Program-made: the position numbers and the translations under genes
IMG/VR virus record: IMGVR_UViG_3300025849_000150
Location: 1-29,980 of that record
DNA from: a virus
Reading direction: 5' to 3' (one strand)
Length of the DNA stretch: 29,980 nt
Shown: positions 1 to 9,072 of the stretch, in pieces
Position numbering within the stretch: the first letter of the stretch is position 1
How the letters are laid out: every line of letters begins with the position of its first letter
Notes under the pieces: model-generated
Seen by the model: only the letters and a program-made list of their open reading frames with translations
Told to the model about the DNA's origin: nothing
The model's database searches: none

Positions 1-3000
1 TTGACGTATTGGATTAGAATCTTCTAAAGATAAAGTCATATCTTGACTAATAAATCCATCTGTCATGCCAACTAAACGAGCATGATTTACATATGTTTGA
101 AACTCATATGAATTAGTATCTCTTGAAAATACATCTGCAAAGTATTGTGCAGCTGCACTTATAGTGTGTTTAGGATTAGAAGGATTATCTTGATTTATTT
201 CTTCTTGTGTTACATATCCTTGTTGTAGCAAAGAACCTTCTTCTACTGTTTGTCCAGAAGGAAGATGAGTTAATTCCGTACTTAAACTAATACCAATATC
301 TCTTGGATTAACTGAAGGATAAAAACTTAAAAAGTTAAAATTATTTTTTAAATTATTACCATTTCTTTCTGCTTGAATTTCTGTACTTGCAATAGCTATG
401 CCATCAAATCCCTCATTAACAGCAAGCATATTCATTTCTTCAATAATAAAATCTTGCCATTTATTAAAGTTAGGATTAGGAAATCCTATTAGCGGTATAG
501 CTGGCATATTTTTAGTAGAAGGATATCCTTCTAATGCTTCTTTAACCTCTGCTTCTGTTAAAGAAGATGCTCCTGCTTCTTTTCTAGGATCATTAACATT
601 TAATTCTTTAAGATATTTATCTATGGCTCTTTTAATATCTGCATACATATCAGATTGGACTTCATCTACAAATAAAATTTTTCTAAGTGTATTGTTATCA
701 TCTAATATATAAACATCTTTAACTCTAGCATGTACAAAAGCATTACGTGTGCCATTAGGAAAATGTGGATTTTGATAATAACCTTTTTGTTCTTGTGCGG
801 GTCCCGGATTCCAAGAGTAAACAATGTTTCTACTATTTTCTACTTGTACTGTAGTTCCATACTCAAACTCTTCTCCAAAAGTACGTGTACGTGTAAACTC
901 TGCTAACTCTTCTTCTGTTAAATTTTTAACTTCTTGTGGTATACCTTGAACTTGTTCAGCTAATATTTGTCCTTCTGATTTATTAGGATTACCATCCTTT
1001 ACAGCTTTGTATGCTAGTCTTTGTATGTCAGTAAATTTACCACTTGTAGTATCTATATTAAATCCGGGAGTTATTATATATGCAGCACGTTCATATGAAG
1101 ACATAATAGTTGGATTCAATTTTCCTAGTGCGCCTTCCCCATATAGTAACTTTGAAAAATATTCATATGATCTTTTTGCTGAATTTCTTGCATTAATTAA
1201 TTGTGTTAATTTGTTGTCTTGTATATCTAATTTAGTATATCTACCACCACCATCAAATGAATCTGCATTTATTTCATCTAAGATTTCTATAACAGGATCA
1301 CTAACAATTTGATTGTTTTCTAAACCTACTAAAAATTTTTCTAAGTAACCATCAGGGTCAGCTTTTCTTAAAGCATCTTTATCTTGTAGCAACTGTCCTG
1401 ATACAGTTAATTGATTAATTGCTATTTCAATATCGCCAGCTTTAGAATCTGAAAAAATAAAATCAGGTGATTTAGTTTCTACATTTAATGCTTGTCTTAA
1501 AATATCAAAGTTTCTTTCTATGGGAAGTTTCATTGATAAGTTTAATTTTTTATAAGACTTTTCTATTTCATCTAAATTTCTAGTTAAATTATAAAATGCT
1601 CCTGATGCTTGATCATCTGGACCTGTATAAAACTCTTCTTTTAATTTCTTATAAATTGCATCTTGATTTACTAAATGTGATTGCACACCTGATGTAAGTA
1701 TATTTAAAGATGTAGAGTTATTTTTTATTTCATCTTGATAATATTTTATAGTTTGTTGTTCATCAAGATTGGTTGCTCTTACATAAGTTGTAATATCACC
1801 ACCTGTCATTTGCATAGATATAAAACCAGTATTAGTTTTAAGATAGTTTTTTATTTCATCTATACTTACTTCTCTTGGTACACCATCTTTATTTACTTGT
1901 TCTGCTAACCATTCTTCTAATCTTGTGTCTTGTAAATAAAGTTTATTAAAAGGTATATTAGAACCTGTAAGCAACTCTTGTCCTTGTTTATTAGTTGTTA
2001 ACCATTTGTTTGCTTTAGTAGATTTAGTTTTAGTGTTATCTACAGCCTCTTGTAACCTATCAATTCTTTGACCCATCTTACTAGTCTTTAATTCTACAAG
2101 CCCAAAAGAAGGTGATCTGCTATATAAAGGTGTCATGTTCCTTTCTGCATCATAATCAAGATTCATGTCTTCAGTTAATGGTCCGCCTTTATATGATCCA
2201 ACATAACCAGTTCGTTTAAACAGTTCATCAGAAAACTGTTGTTGAGGTGGGCTAAGTATTCTAGGGTTGTCTACTGCATCTTGATATAAATCACCTGTTC
2301 TTATTGCATCAAATACATCTTCTAATCTTCTGTATTTTTTGCCACTAAAATATTTAGAAACTTGATTAAAGAATTTAAAGATAGGTTCAAATACTCTTCT
2401 AATTCCCGGTGTAAATTCAAAAGGAATTCTGCCTTGTAATTTTTGTTCGTTATAATATCCAGATGCTATAGCAACAGCCTCTTCAAAAGTTTCTACTTCT
2501 CCTCCAAATCTTGTCTGTGCTATGTCAAAAATTCTTTGTTGATTCTCGGCTAAAATTTGTAATACTTCTGGTTTAAAATAATTATTATTTATAAAATAAT
2601 GCACAGCTTCGTGATACACAGTGTCTGTAGGTGAAGCAAATCTAGGTCTACCACTCTCAGGGTTTGTTTCTAAATTTATAGCTATCATGTCACCAATAGT
2701 TACACCGGCTACTTCATTACCTTCTTCATCAAATAAATTATCTACTGCACGCACATCTGCATCAGGCATAGTTCTTTTTACTATACGTTTTAAATTCATT
2801 ACAAGATCACTGGCATTTATATTGTCTTTAAACTTATATAAGTTTCCTGAATAGTTAATGCCTGATATATCAGGTACTTCTAACTCAGGTGCTTCTTCTA
2901 TTAATTGTTGTACTTGTTCAGTTTGTATTGCTGGAGTTCTGCTTTGTTTAACTTGCGGTCCAGCTATAGCAAGTAACTCTGCTAAAGGATTAGTACGTTT

Positions 3001-5511
3001 AAACAATGAGTTATTAACAGCCTGTATGTAATCTTGTTGTGATGCATCAGGTGCTTCTTTTATTTTAGTATTTTCTTGCTCTAATTTTTCTACTCTCTGT
3101 GCAAAGGTTTGCCTTGCTGCTTGTTCTTTTGCGTCTGTTACATCTATATTTGCTGGGATTAAAGTTTTTAATACTGTGTCATCAGGATATAAAACGCTAT
3201 ATTGTTGGAATCCTTTAGCTTGATCAGCTGCTTTTGTTTTTACTTTTCTTACTTGTACATTAGGTACAGTTCTTACTGCTACTTGTTCGTAGTTTTCTTC
3301 TGCTGATATCTGATTATTAATTTCTCTTCTAGCTATACCTCTAGCTATAGTTGCTTTATCTCTTTGCCCTACAGTATCTTGTATAAACTCTTCACTTACT
3401 CCACTAGATTTAGCTATATCTAGTAATTGGTTTGTGTTGTATTTATTTTGCAACTCTTTAGTTCTTTCTTTGATAGCTTCATTTTTACTAAAGGCTTGCT
3501 TGTTATCTATACTTTCACTAAAGGCTTTATCAATACTTGTTTTGGTTGCAGTTTGTGTAGGTAATGCTTCTATTTGTCTAAAGATACTTCTTCTTTGTAA
3601 ACCAGTTAAATCTTTTATATTTGTTTTCTTAGTGTTTAAAAACAAAAATCGTTTAAACGCATCATTGTTTGTATCTATATTCTTAAAATTTGCCTGACTT
3701 AATATATCTTCAGTTTGTACTGTAGCTTGTTCTTGTGAAACAAAATCTTTAAAACTCTGTAGTTTGAAGTCTCTTGTATCAGATTTATATGCTGTGTTAA
3801 CTTCTTCTGTTACGTAAGCATCGTATTTATTTTTAAATTGACTGTATGCAGGTGTAGTTATATTAAGTTTGTTCTTTGTTTTTACTACATTTTTATTTGA
3901 ATATGCATCAACACTTTCTCTATCAGGAAATCTTGCAGTAAAAGATTCACCATCAGGTCTATTAAAAGTTTGTACTAATCTACTTCTTTTAACAGGTACT
4001 TTTTCTTTTTTAATTAATTCTACTTGTTTCTTTTTTACTGTATCTATTTGTTCTTTTAATCCATCAGCTTCTGTTAATTGATCTGCATCTTCTAACTCTT
4101 GTATTTGTCTTTCAAGTTGTACTTCTTGTTCAAGATTAGCTTGTAATTCAGGATTAACTTCTTGTAGTTGTTGTCTTACTGCTTCAGTTTTTATTTGTTC
4201 TTCTACATCAGGTATCGTAGGCACTTCATCTTTTATTGTTTGTGCTTGTGCTTCTATTTCTGCTTGCGGACCTGTTGCTGTATTAACTAAAACTGTATCA
4301 TTTAAAGGAGTAGGTTCTTTTTGTGTAGGTATTACAAACTCATCCTTTAATACTATTTCTTCGCTACCAGTAAAGTCTCTTACTGTACTAGTCCTTCCTA
4401 CATCTGTAGTAGATGCATCCTCTACCTCTGCTGTTTCTTCGCCAGTTAATCCATCGCTTTCATCTTCAATAGGTCCAACCGGTCTACCTCCTTTTGGTCT
4501 ACCTTTAGTAAGTAAGTTAACACCTAAGTCAAAGATAGCACCAGCACCACCCCCATATCCAAACTCTGATGCTATAGAATCACCTATAGATGCTGATTCG
4601 TTATAGACTCCTTTTTCAATAGCATCTTGACCTATGCTTGCTAATGCTTCTTGCGCTCCCTCTGCTGTACCTGTTATAACTGCTGACCTTGCCAAGTCCA
4701 TGTAGGTGTCAATGGTTTCTTTAGGCAATCCTCGTTTAGTTATCTTTGATAATAATATGGATAATGGTCTTACTATAGGTAATATTTCTGTTGCACCTAA
4801 AGGTACACCTAATGCATATACTAAGTTTCTATCGGCAACAGATAAATCTTCTCCTGTTTCAGCCTCATACTCACGCATTCTGCCACTAGCTTCTGCTACA
4901 CCAATAGCGGAACCCGGTGCTGCTATTTGCATAGCTGATGCTAAACTTTTAGTAGCTGCTCCAGCTGTCAACTCCCCAGCTTTTAATGCATTATAACCAA
5001 CACCTAATCTTGATGCTGCTCCAGCACCACCTGTTAATACAGTTGTGCCTACAAAACCTAATATGCTACCTAAAGCTTCACCTGTTCTACCAGCTACACT
5101 ATCTTCTGCGCCAATAGCTTCACGTAGTTCATCCATCCTAGATATAAATGCACTCTCTCTAGGATTTAACCAATCTTCTTGACCTGAAAGGTTGGTTGCT
5201 AGATCAAGTAAACCCCACACACCTTCACCCAATAAAGGTATAGTCCTTGCAGCACCACGTAGTACACCTCTAGGTGCAGCTATAACGCTATCTATCCAAT
5301 CGTTTTCGTCAGGGGTAAAGTTATTTGTAGCAAGACCAAATATAGGTAATGACCTGTCATTAACTTTATCAGTACCTAGTTGCTCGGAAGTATTATCTTG
5401 TGTTGGAGGTCTTTGATATGTATCAAATATATCAAATGGATCAGGTGTATTGCCAGTAGTTGAACCAAATATCTCAAAAGGATTTGGTGTATTTCTAGGT
5501 TCGTCTGCCAT
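1..5511 (-). CDS. Giant virion-associated polyvalent protein with HEAVH metallopeptidase and EVQSD domains (3' end outside window)
   Basis: The frame starts at an ATG (MADEPRNTPNPFEIFG) and stays open without a stop for 1837 codons to the left edge; I checked every line. Residues about 138-200 form a Gly/Ala-rich hydrophobic stretch (GRTGEALGSILGFVG, then VLTGGAGAASRLGVGYNAL) that could insert into a membrane. Residues about 418-500 are Gln/Glu/Lys-rich and likely coiled coil. At H967 is TVYHEAVHYF, an HExxH zincin motif; E1010/E1011 in ETFEEAVAIA, about 40 residues on, could be the third zinc ligand. At E1617 is FVDEVQSDMY, followed by NKWQDFIIEEMNMLAVNEGF and DGIAIASTEIQAERNG. That pair matches, from memory, a domain recurrent in phage large polyvalent proteins. 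It is the last gene of the internal-protein block, so ejection with the DNA is likely by inference. The substrate is unknown. Confidence 0.9.
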   Translation of the reverse strand, partial: MADEPRNTPNPFEIFGSTTGNTPDPFDIFDTYQRPPTQDNTSEQLGTDKVNDRSLPIFGLATNNFTPDENDWIDSVIAAPRGVLRGAARTIPLLGEGVWGLLDLATNLSGQEDWLNPRESAFISRMDELREAIGAEDSVAGRTGEALGSILGFVGTTVLTGGAGAASRLGVGYNALKAGELTAGAATKSLASAMQIAAPGSAIGVAEASGRMREYEAETGEDLSVADRNLVYALGVPLGATEILPIVRPLSILLSKITKRGLPKETIDTYMDLARSAVITGTAEGAQEALASIGQDAIEKGVYNESASIGDSIASEFGYGGGAGAIFDLGVNLLTKGRPKGGRPVGPIEDESDGLTGEETAEVEDASTTDVGRTSTVRDFTGSEEIVLKDEFVIPTQKEPTPLNDTVLVNTATGPQAEIEAQAQTIKDEVPTIPDVEEQIKTEAVRQQLQEVNPELQANLEQEVQLERQIQELEDADQLTEADGLKEQIDTVKKKQVELIKKEKVPVKRSRLVQTFNRPDGESFTARFPDRESVDAYSNKNVVKTKNKLNITTPAYSQFKNKYDAYVTEEVNTAYKSDTRDFKLQSFKDFVSQEQATVQTEDILSQANFKNIDTNNDAFKRFLFLNTKKTNIKDLTGLQRRSIFRQIEALPTQTATKTSIDKAFSESIDNKQAFSKNEAIKERTKELQNKYNTNQLLDIAKSSGVSEEFIQDTVGQRDKATIARGIARREINNQISAEENYEQVAVRTVPNVQVRKVKTKAADQAKGFQQYSVLYPDDTVLKTLIPANIDVTDAKEQAARQTFAQRVEKLEQENTKIKEAPDASQQDYIQAVNNSLFKRTNPLAELLAIAGPQVKQSRTPAIQTEQVQQLIEEAPELEVPDISGINYSGNLYKFKDNINASDLVMNLKRIVKRTMPDADVRAVDNLFDEEGNEVAGVTIGDMIAINLETNPESGRPRFASPTDTVYHEAVHYFINNNYFKPEVLQILAENQQRIFDIAQTRFGGEVETFEEAVAIASGYYNEQKLQGRIPFEFTPGIRRVFEPIFKFFNQVSKYFSGKKYRRLEDVFDAIRTGDLYQDAVDNPRILSPPQQQFSDELFKRTGYVGSYKGGPLTEDMNLDYDAERNMTPLYSRSPSFGLVELKTSKMGQRIDRLQEAVDNTKTKSTKANKWLTTNKQGQELLTGSNIPFNKLYLQDTRLEEWLAEQVNKDGVPREVSIDEIKNYLKTNTGFISMQMTGGDITTYVRATNLDEQQTIKYYQDEIKNNSTSLNILTSGVQSHLVNQDAIYKKLKEEFYTGPDDQASGAFYNLTRNLDEIEKSYKKLNLSMKLPIERNFDILRQALNVETKSPDFIFSDSKAGDIEIAINQLTVSGQLLQDKDALRKADPDGYLEKFLVGLENNQIVSDPVIEILDEINADSFDGGGRYTKLDIQDNKLTQLINARNSAKRSYEYFSKLLYGEGALGKLNPTIMSSYERAAYIITPGFNIDTTSGKFTDIQRLAYKAVKDGNPNKSEGQILAEQVQGIPQEVKNLTEEELAEFTRTRTFGEEFEYGTTVQVENSRNIVYSWNPGPAQEQKGYYQNPHFPNGTRNAFVHARVKDVYILDDNNTLRKILFVDEVQSDMYADIKRAIDKYLKELNVNDPRKEAGASSLTEAEVKEALEGYPSTKNMPAIPLIGFPNPNFNKWQDFIIEEMNMLAVNEGFDGIAIASTEIQAERNGNNLKNNFNFLSFYPSVNPRDIGISLSTELTHLPSGQTVEEGSLLQQGYVTQEEINQDNPSNPKHTISAAAQYFADVFSRDTNSYEFQTYVNHARLVGMTDGFISQDMTLSLEDSNPIRQ

Positions 5512-5534
5512 CTTATATCTTTATACTATATCCT

Positions 5535-7235
5535 CTATATGATTAGTCCTTCTTCAAGCCAGTCTTCGACTCCTTGAGTTTGTCTATCTTTAGCTACATC
5601 ATACATTAATGCTAATGCTGGATCAGCTTTTAAAGCTTGATCTAATGCACTTGCAAAACCATCTTGATCTATATTTCCGGCTTTTATATCTGCATCAATC
5701 CCTTCAACAATACCATTAATTTCTTTTATATATCTTGCGTAATCTGATTGTGCTGTTTTAACTCCTTGATCTGCATATTGTGTAGCAAGTATAGCTTTAG
5801 CTTCTTTTTTCTCTAAATCTGAAATGACATCTACATTGAGATATCTACCAAGGTCTGCATTATAATTTTTAATACTATCAGATAATCTAGTTTTTCTATC
5901 TTTATCGTAATCACGTTTTGTAGTGTATCTATCGTATCTAATTTTTTCTCTAGCAGAATACAAAGCAAATAATTCTTGTGCTTGTTTTTGTTCGTCTTTA
6001 TCTAAAGCTAAAAGTTGTTCTGTAACTCCGGAACCAAGATCAGCAAGTCCACCTAATAAAGTCGGTGAGCCTTTTTGTGCTGCATTAAATGCACCAGCTG
6101 CAATACGTAACCATTTATTTTGCATCTTACCTTTTTCATCTGTCATTTTATTAATAGATTTTTGTATAAGATTTTCATAATCTGATGCAGCTGCATAGGA
6201 TGCATCTTGTTTAGCTGCTTTAGCTACACCACTAGTAGGTAATTTTTTTATAGAAGGATCAGGTTGATAATCTGGATTCATGTTTGAGTATCCTGTATCA
6301 ATACTAGATGAAGCTACAACAGGATTCATACCAGCTGACATATTACTTGATGCAGATTGTAATAATCTATCAGAGGTTGTCATTGAGGATGTTGTAATAC
6401 CATCATCAGTTCCTACTCTTTTTGAAGCATCATCTATATCTTTAGAAGTAGGTGAAGAAGCTATAGATTGATCTTTAATATTAAATTGATTACCGCCATA
6501 ATCTATATTGCCAACAAAAACAGGATTACCTTGACCTAGTTCTTCTTGTATAGCTGATGGACTATAAGCTGTTTTAATAGTATCAACTGCTGGTTTAAAT
6601 GCAGATACAGGAGTTCCACTTCTATACGCTGTTACCATTTCTGGTGTAGCATCTGGTGGCAACCCTGCTCTTTTTAATGCACTATCAAATCTATCTCTTC
6701 CATATAAAAATTCATCAGGATTTTCACCTCTTGAATATCTACCTAAAGCTTGTGAATCGCCAGCACCATACGCTACATCTGATAATACATCACCTGCACG
6801 ATTACCTAGTTCACTAAAAAATGTACCTGTTTTTTCTAACGCTCTATCTTCTATTTCTTTTTCATCATATTCATATGGAGTTGGAAATCCTCCATTAGCC
6901 ATCTTTATAAGACCACCCATTGCAAAGCCTTGTGGTGCCATAGGTTGTTGTGGCATCTGTTGTGGTGGCATAGGCTGTTGCATAGGCATAGGTTGTTGCA
7001 TAGGCATAGGCTGTTGCATAGCTTGTTGTGCTAATTGTTCAACTATCGGAGGACTTTGATTCGGTTGTGCTTGTGATTCTTCTCTAATTTTTTGTCTATA
7101 AGCTAACTCAGAAGCAGATATAAATGCAGGACCAAGCAATCCAGTTTCTGTTTGTGGATTTAATTCTTGTGCTAAACGCTGATCTGATTGTCTCTCAGCC
7201 ATAGATATTAAATTGTTAATATTATTATCTATCAT
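5535..7235 (-). CDS. Internal virion-like protein with QQPMPM repeats and Gly-Gly motif
   Basis: 566 aa, family not recognised by name. The order is: a polar N-terminus; a Gln/Pro/Met low-complexity tract at residues about 71-99 made of QQPMPM units; the motif MGGLIKMANGGFP at 106-118, shared almost exactly with the 559-aa protein upstream; a disordered middle rich in Ser/Asp/Thr; and a charged helical C-terminal half (about 380-540) with KRDYDKDRKTRLSDSIKNYN-type heptads. There is no signal peptide or membrane segment. Its ATG overlaps the TAA of the gene before it (TAATG), so translation is probably coupled. It lies just before the giant metallopeptidase-containing protein. By position it is an internal, scaffold-like or tape-measure-like virion component; this is inference. 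Confidence 0.85.
   Translation of the reverse strand: MIDNNINNLISMAERQSDQRLAQELNPQTETGLLGPAFISASELAYRQKIREESQAQPNQSPPIVEQLAQQAMQQPMPMQQPMPMQQPMPPQQMPQQPMAPQGFAMGGLIKMANGGFPTPYEYDEKEIEDRALEKTGTFFSELGNRAGDVLSDVAYGAGDSQALGRYSRGENPDEFLYGRDRFDSALKRAGLPPDATPEMVTAYRSGTPVSAFKPAVDTIKTAYSPSAIQEELGQGNPVFVGNIDYGGNQFNIKDQSIASSPTSKDIDDASKRVGTDDGITTSSMTTSDRLLQSASSNMSAGMNPVVASSSIDTGYSNMNPDYQPDPSIKKLPTSGVAKAAKQDASYAAASDYENLIQKSINKMTDEKGKMQNKWLRIAAGAFNAAQKGSPTLLGGLADLGSGVTEQLLALDKDEQKQAQELFALYSAREKIRYDRYTTKRDYDKDRKTRLSDSIKNYNADLGRYLNVDVISDLEKKEAKAILATQYADQGVKTAQSDYARYIKEINGIVEGIDADIKAGNIDQDGFASALDQALKADPALALMYDVAKDRQTQGVEDWLEEGLII
6939..7022 (-). repeat. Tandem 18-bp repeat coding QQPMPM units
   Basis: Inside the 566-aa protein the DNA repeats an approximately 18-bp unit (cataggcatagg[t/c]tgttg on the + strand), coding QQPMPM in tandem and decaying into QQM/QQPM variants. 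The unit length is a multiple of three, so copy number can change without breaking the frame. It looks like a flexible linker. Confidence 0.8.
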
Positions 7236-8611
7236 TAGCCTCCTCCTCCCATTCCTCTAAATGCTCCAAATGCACCTAGTCCTGTGTTTAATAATTGTGC
7301 CGTAGGATTAGCTGCTTGTCCAAAATTTCTTTCTGCAAAACTTTCACGTGTTGGCATGCCTTGTAGTATGGCACTAAATCTTTCAAGCTGTTGATATGGA
7401 TATTCTCTTTGTGCCAAGAAGTCTTCATACTGTTGATCATACGCTCTTTGCATTAAGGCTTGTCTCTGTCCACCTACATCTGATAAAGCTTTTAATCTTT
7501 GTAAATCTAATGTTTGTTCTGATTTATCAAGACCTGCTAATAGTTGTGATCCTTTTAATCCTCTACCATATGCAGCTTCCATTGCTTTTTGATTAGCAAG
7601 TTGTGCTTGTAAATCTTGCGCTCCTGCTGCCTGTGAGAATCTACCTGTTGCTATCTGTGCTTCTAAACTTCTTTTATCTGCATCTGATAGTCCCTGCATT
7701 GTAGCTATCTGTGCCTTTAATGATTGTCCACCAGCTGCTTGTAATGCATTTTGTTGTGCTATTTGCGCTCTTAAATTTTGATCTGCTGCTTGTCTTTTAG
7801 CATCTTCTGTTGCCATTTGTTCTGATGTTCTTTGTTTTGCTAGTGCTAATTGACCTGCATCTGCTGATGTAAGTCCTTGGAATCTAGCTGCTCTATCTCT
7901 TTCAAATTGTTGTTGAGCCTGTGTAAACGCATTAGACAATCCTTTTGCTTCTATATCTTGTAATGATTCGTTAAGTTCTCTTTGTGCTATTGCATCTTGC
8001 ACGCCTTGCCTACTTCCACCAAATGCACCAGCTTGTATTGCTTGTTGATTTCTTTGCGCTCTTTGTTCACCAAATCTATCTGTTGCTCTTTGTTGTTGTC
8101 TATTAAGAACATTGCTTAGATATGGATTCATATATCTTTGTGCTGATCTATCATCAAAACCTCTTGATGCTCTCATATATGCTTCAGGTCCAAAACCTTG
8201 CACACCTGATCTTATAGGTGCTGCTGCATATGTACTTCTTATAGGACCTGCTTGATACTGACTTCTTATAGGCATTCCTCCAAATCTACTTTGAACATTA
8301 GTTCCACCATATTGTGAACCAGCCATCAAAGGTCCAGCAGTAGCTGCTACACCAGCTATGTTTCTAGCTTGTGCTATTCCGGGCAAGTCTCTACTAGCTA
8401 AAGCTTTTATACCTTCTTGCGCTCCAATGCTTTCAGGAGAGAATCCGGCAACACGAGGAGCCTCATAAGGAATGTAATCCTCATAAGATAATGCTTGCGC
8501 TCTTCCTACAAGATTTTTGTAGAAAGGTGCAGCATACTCAGGCAGTCTACTTTGATATGTCTTAGACGTTACTTGTTGAGTTGGAGGAGGTCCTCCTTTG
8601 CTTTTTCCCAT
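7235..8611 (-). CDS. Ala/Gln-rich internal virion protein (AGAFGGSR family) with helical repeats
   Basis: 458 aa. Residues 1-60 include LPEYAAPFYKNLVGRA, which looks ordered. Residues about 112-137 repeat a short PIRSxY unit three times. Residues about 160-205 contain MNPYLSNVLN and then AGAFGGSRQGVQDAIAQREL, a signature I recall from many uncultured marine phage proteins. Residues 280-351 are four tandem 18-residue helical repeats. The C-terminus is Gly-rich (GAFRGMGGGG). The start at 8611 has a good ribosome site (GGAG, 8 nt before ATG) although it overlaps the preceding gene by 43 bp. It sits between a GNAT-like gene and another Gln-rich gene. The role is probably internal core or ejection protein by position only. 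No enzymatic motif is visible. Confidence 0.87.
   Translation of the reverse strand: MGKSKGGPPPTQQVTSKTYQSRLPEYAAPFYKNLVGRAQALSYEDYIPYEAPRVAGFSPESIGAQEGIKALASRDLPGIAQARNIAGVAATAGPLMAGSQYGGTNVQSRFGGMPIRSQYQAGPIRSTYAAAPIRSGVQGFGPEAYMRASRGFDDRSAQRYMNPYLSNVLNRQQQRATDRFGEQRAQRNQQAIQAGAFGGSRQGVQDAIAQRELNESLQDIEAKGLSNAFTQAQQQFERDRAARFQGLTSADAGQLALAKQRTSEQMATEDAKRQAADQNLRAQIAQQNALQAAGGQSLKAQIATMQGLSDADKRSLEAQIATGRFSQAAGAQDLQAQLANQKAMEAAYGRGLKGSQLLAGLDKSEQTLDLQRLKALSDVGGQRQALMQRAYDQQYEDFLAQREYPYQQLERFSAILQGMPTRESFAERNFGQAANPTAQLLNTGLGAFGAFRGMGGGG
7559..7774 (-). repeat. Four tandem 18-residue helical repeats
   Basis: The units begin LRAQIAQQNALQAAGGQS, LKAQIATMQGLSDADKRS, LEAQIATGRFSQAAGAQD and LQAQLANQKAMEAAYGRG. 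The pattern L-x-A-Q-(I/L)-A recurs every 54 bp. A weaker earlier copy may lie around residues 256-279. The pattern suggests a regular alpha-helical rod or a repeated helix-binding surface. Confidence 0.8.
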
Positions 8612-9072
8612 TCTTTTTTCTCCGTTTTGACAACTTCTAAAGTTCTTTTTTTAAGATTTTCTTTTTTTACTATTATAAATTCTTGTTTCCAATCATAGTC
8701 TTCTAATTTTTTAACCCATCCTTTTCTGCCAGTAATTTCCATTGCATCACAATCATTATCAACTGCCCAATTTTCAAGAACTTTTAATGATTCTTCTATC
8801 CAAGAATCTAATTTATCACCAGCTGCAAAAGAAATTGATAACATTTTTTTTCTAGGATAATAAGACCATTCTGTAAATATAGTTCCATATAACTTATTGT
8901 CATCTTCTTCATCCATTATTACCCAAAGGGTTGCCTTGCCTGATAGTATGTCATTTACTAAATCTATTTTTTCAAATCTACCATATGCAGTTGGCACCAT
9001 TCTATCTACATACTTTTCTATATCAGGATATATCTGTGTAATATGTTCTTGTGGTACTAAATAAACTTTCAT
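8569..9072 (-). CDS. GNAT-like acetyltransferase-fold protein of the virion module
   Basis: 167 aa. The layout is that of a small GNAT fold. An N-terminal strand-helix segment (MKVYLVPQEHITQIYPDIEK) is followed by a beta core with LWVIMDEEDDNKLYGTIFTE and KKMLSISFAAGDKLDSWIEE, then a helix and a strand (ALVLENW-like region, CDAMEITGRKGWVKKLEDYD). The last 30 residues are a basic helix. The acetyl-CoA loop (Q/RxxGxG/A) is not clear, so catalysis is uncertain. Podoviruses such as T7 carry a protein of similar size (gp13-like) annotated with a GNAT-type fold beside their internal virion proteins, and the position here fits. Its ATG overlaps the previous TAA (TAATG). Confidence 0.82.
   Translation of the reverse strand: MKVYLVPQEHITQIYPDIEKYVDRMVPTAYGRFEKIDLVNDILSGKATLWVIMDEEDDNKLYGTIFTEWSYYPRKKMLSISFAAGDKLDSWIEESLKVLENWAVDNDCDAMEITGRKGWVKKLEDYDWKQEFIIVKKENLKKRTLEVVKTEKKEWEKAKEDLLQLNK

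Noticed and set aside
398-5416. Several short plus-strand frames (about 70-104 codons) in the first 5.4 kb.
   Set aside because: They are antisense to one uninterrupted 1837-codon minus-strand frame with clear domains; no ribosome sites or protein-like motifs support them.
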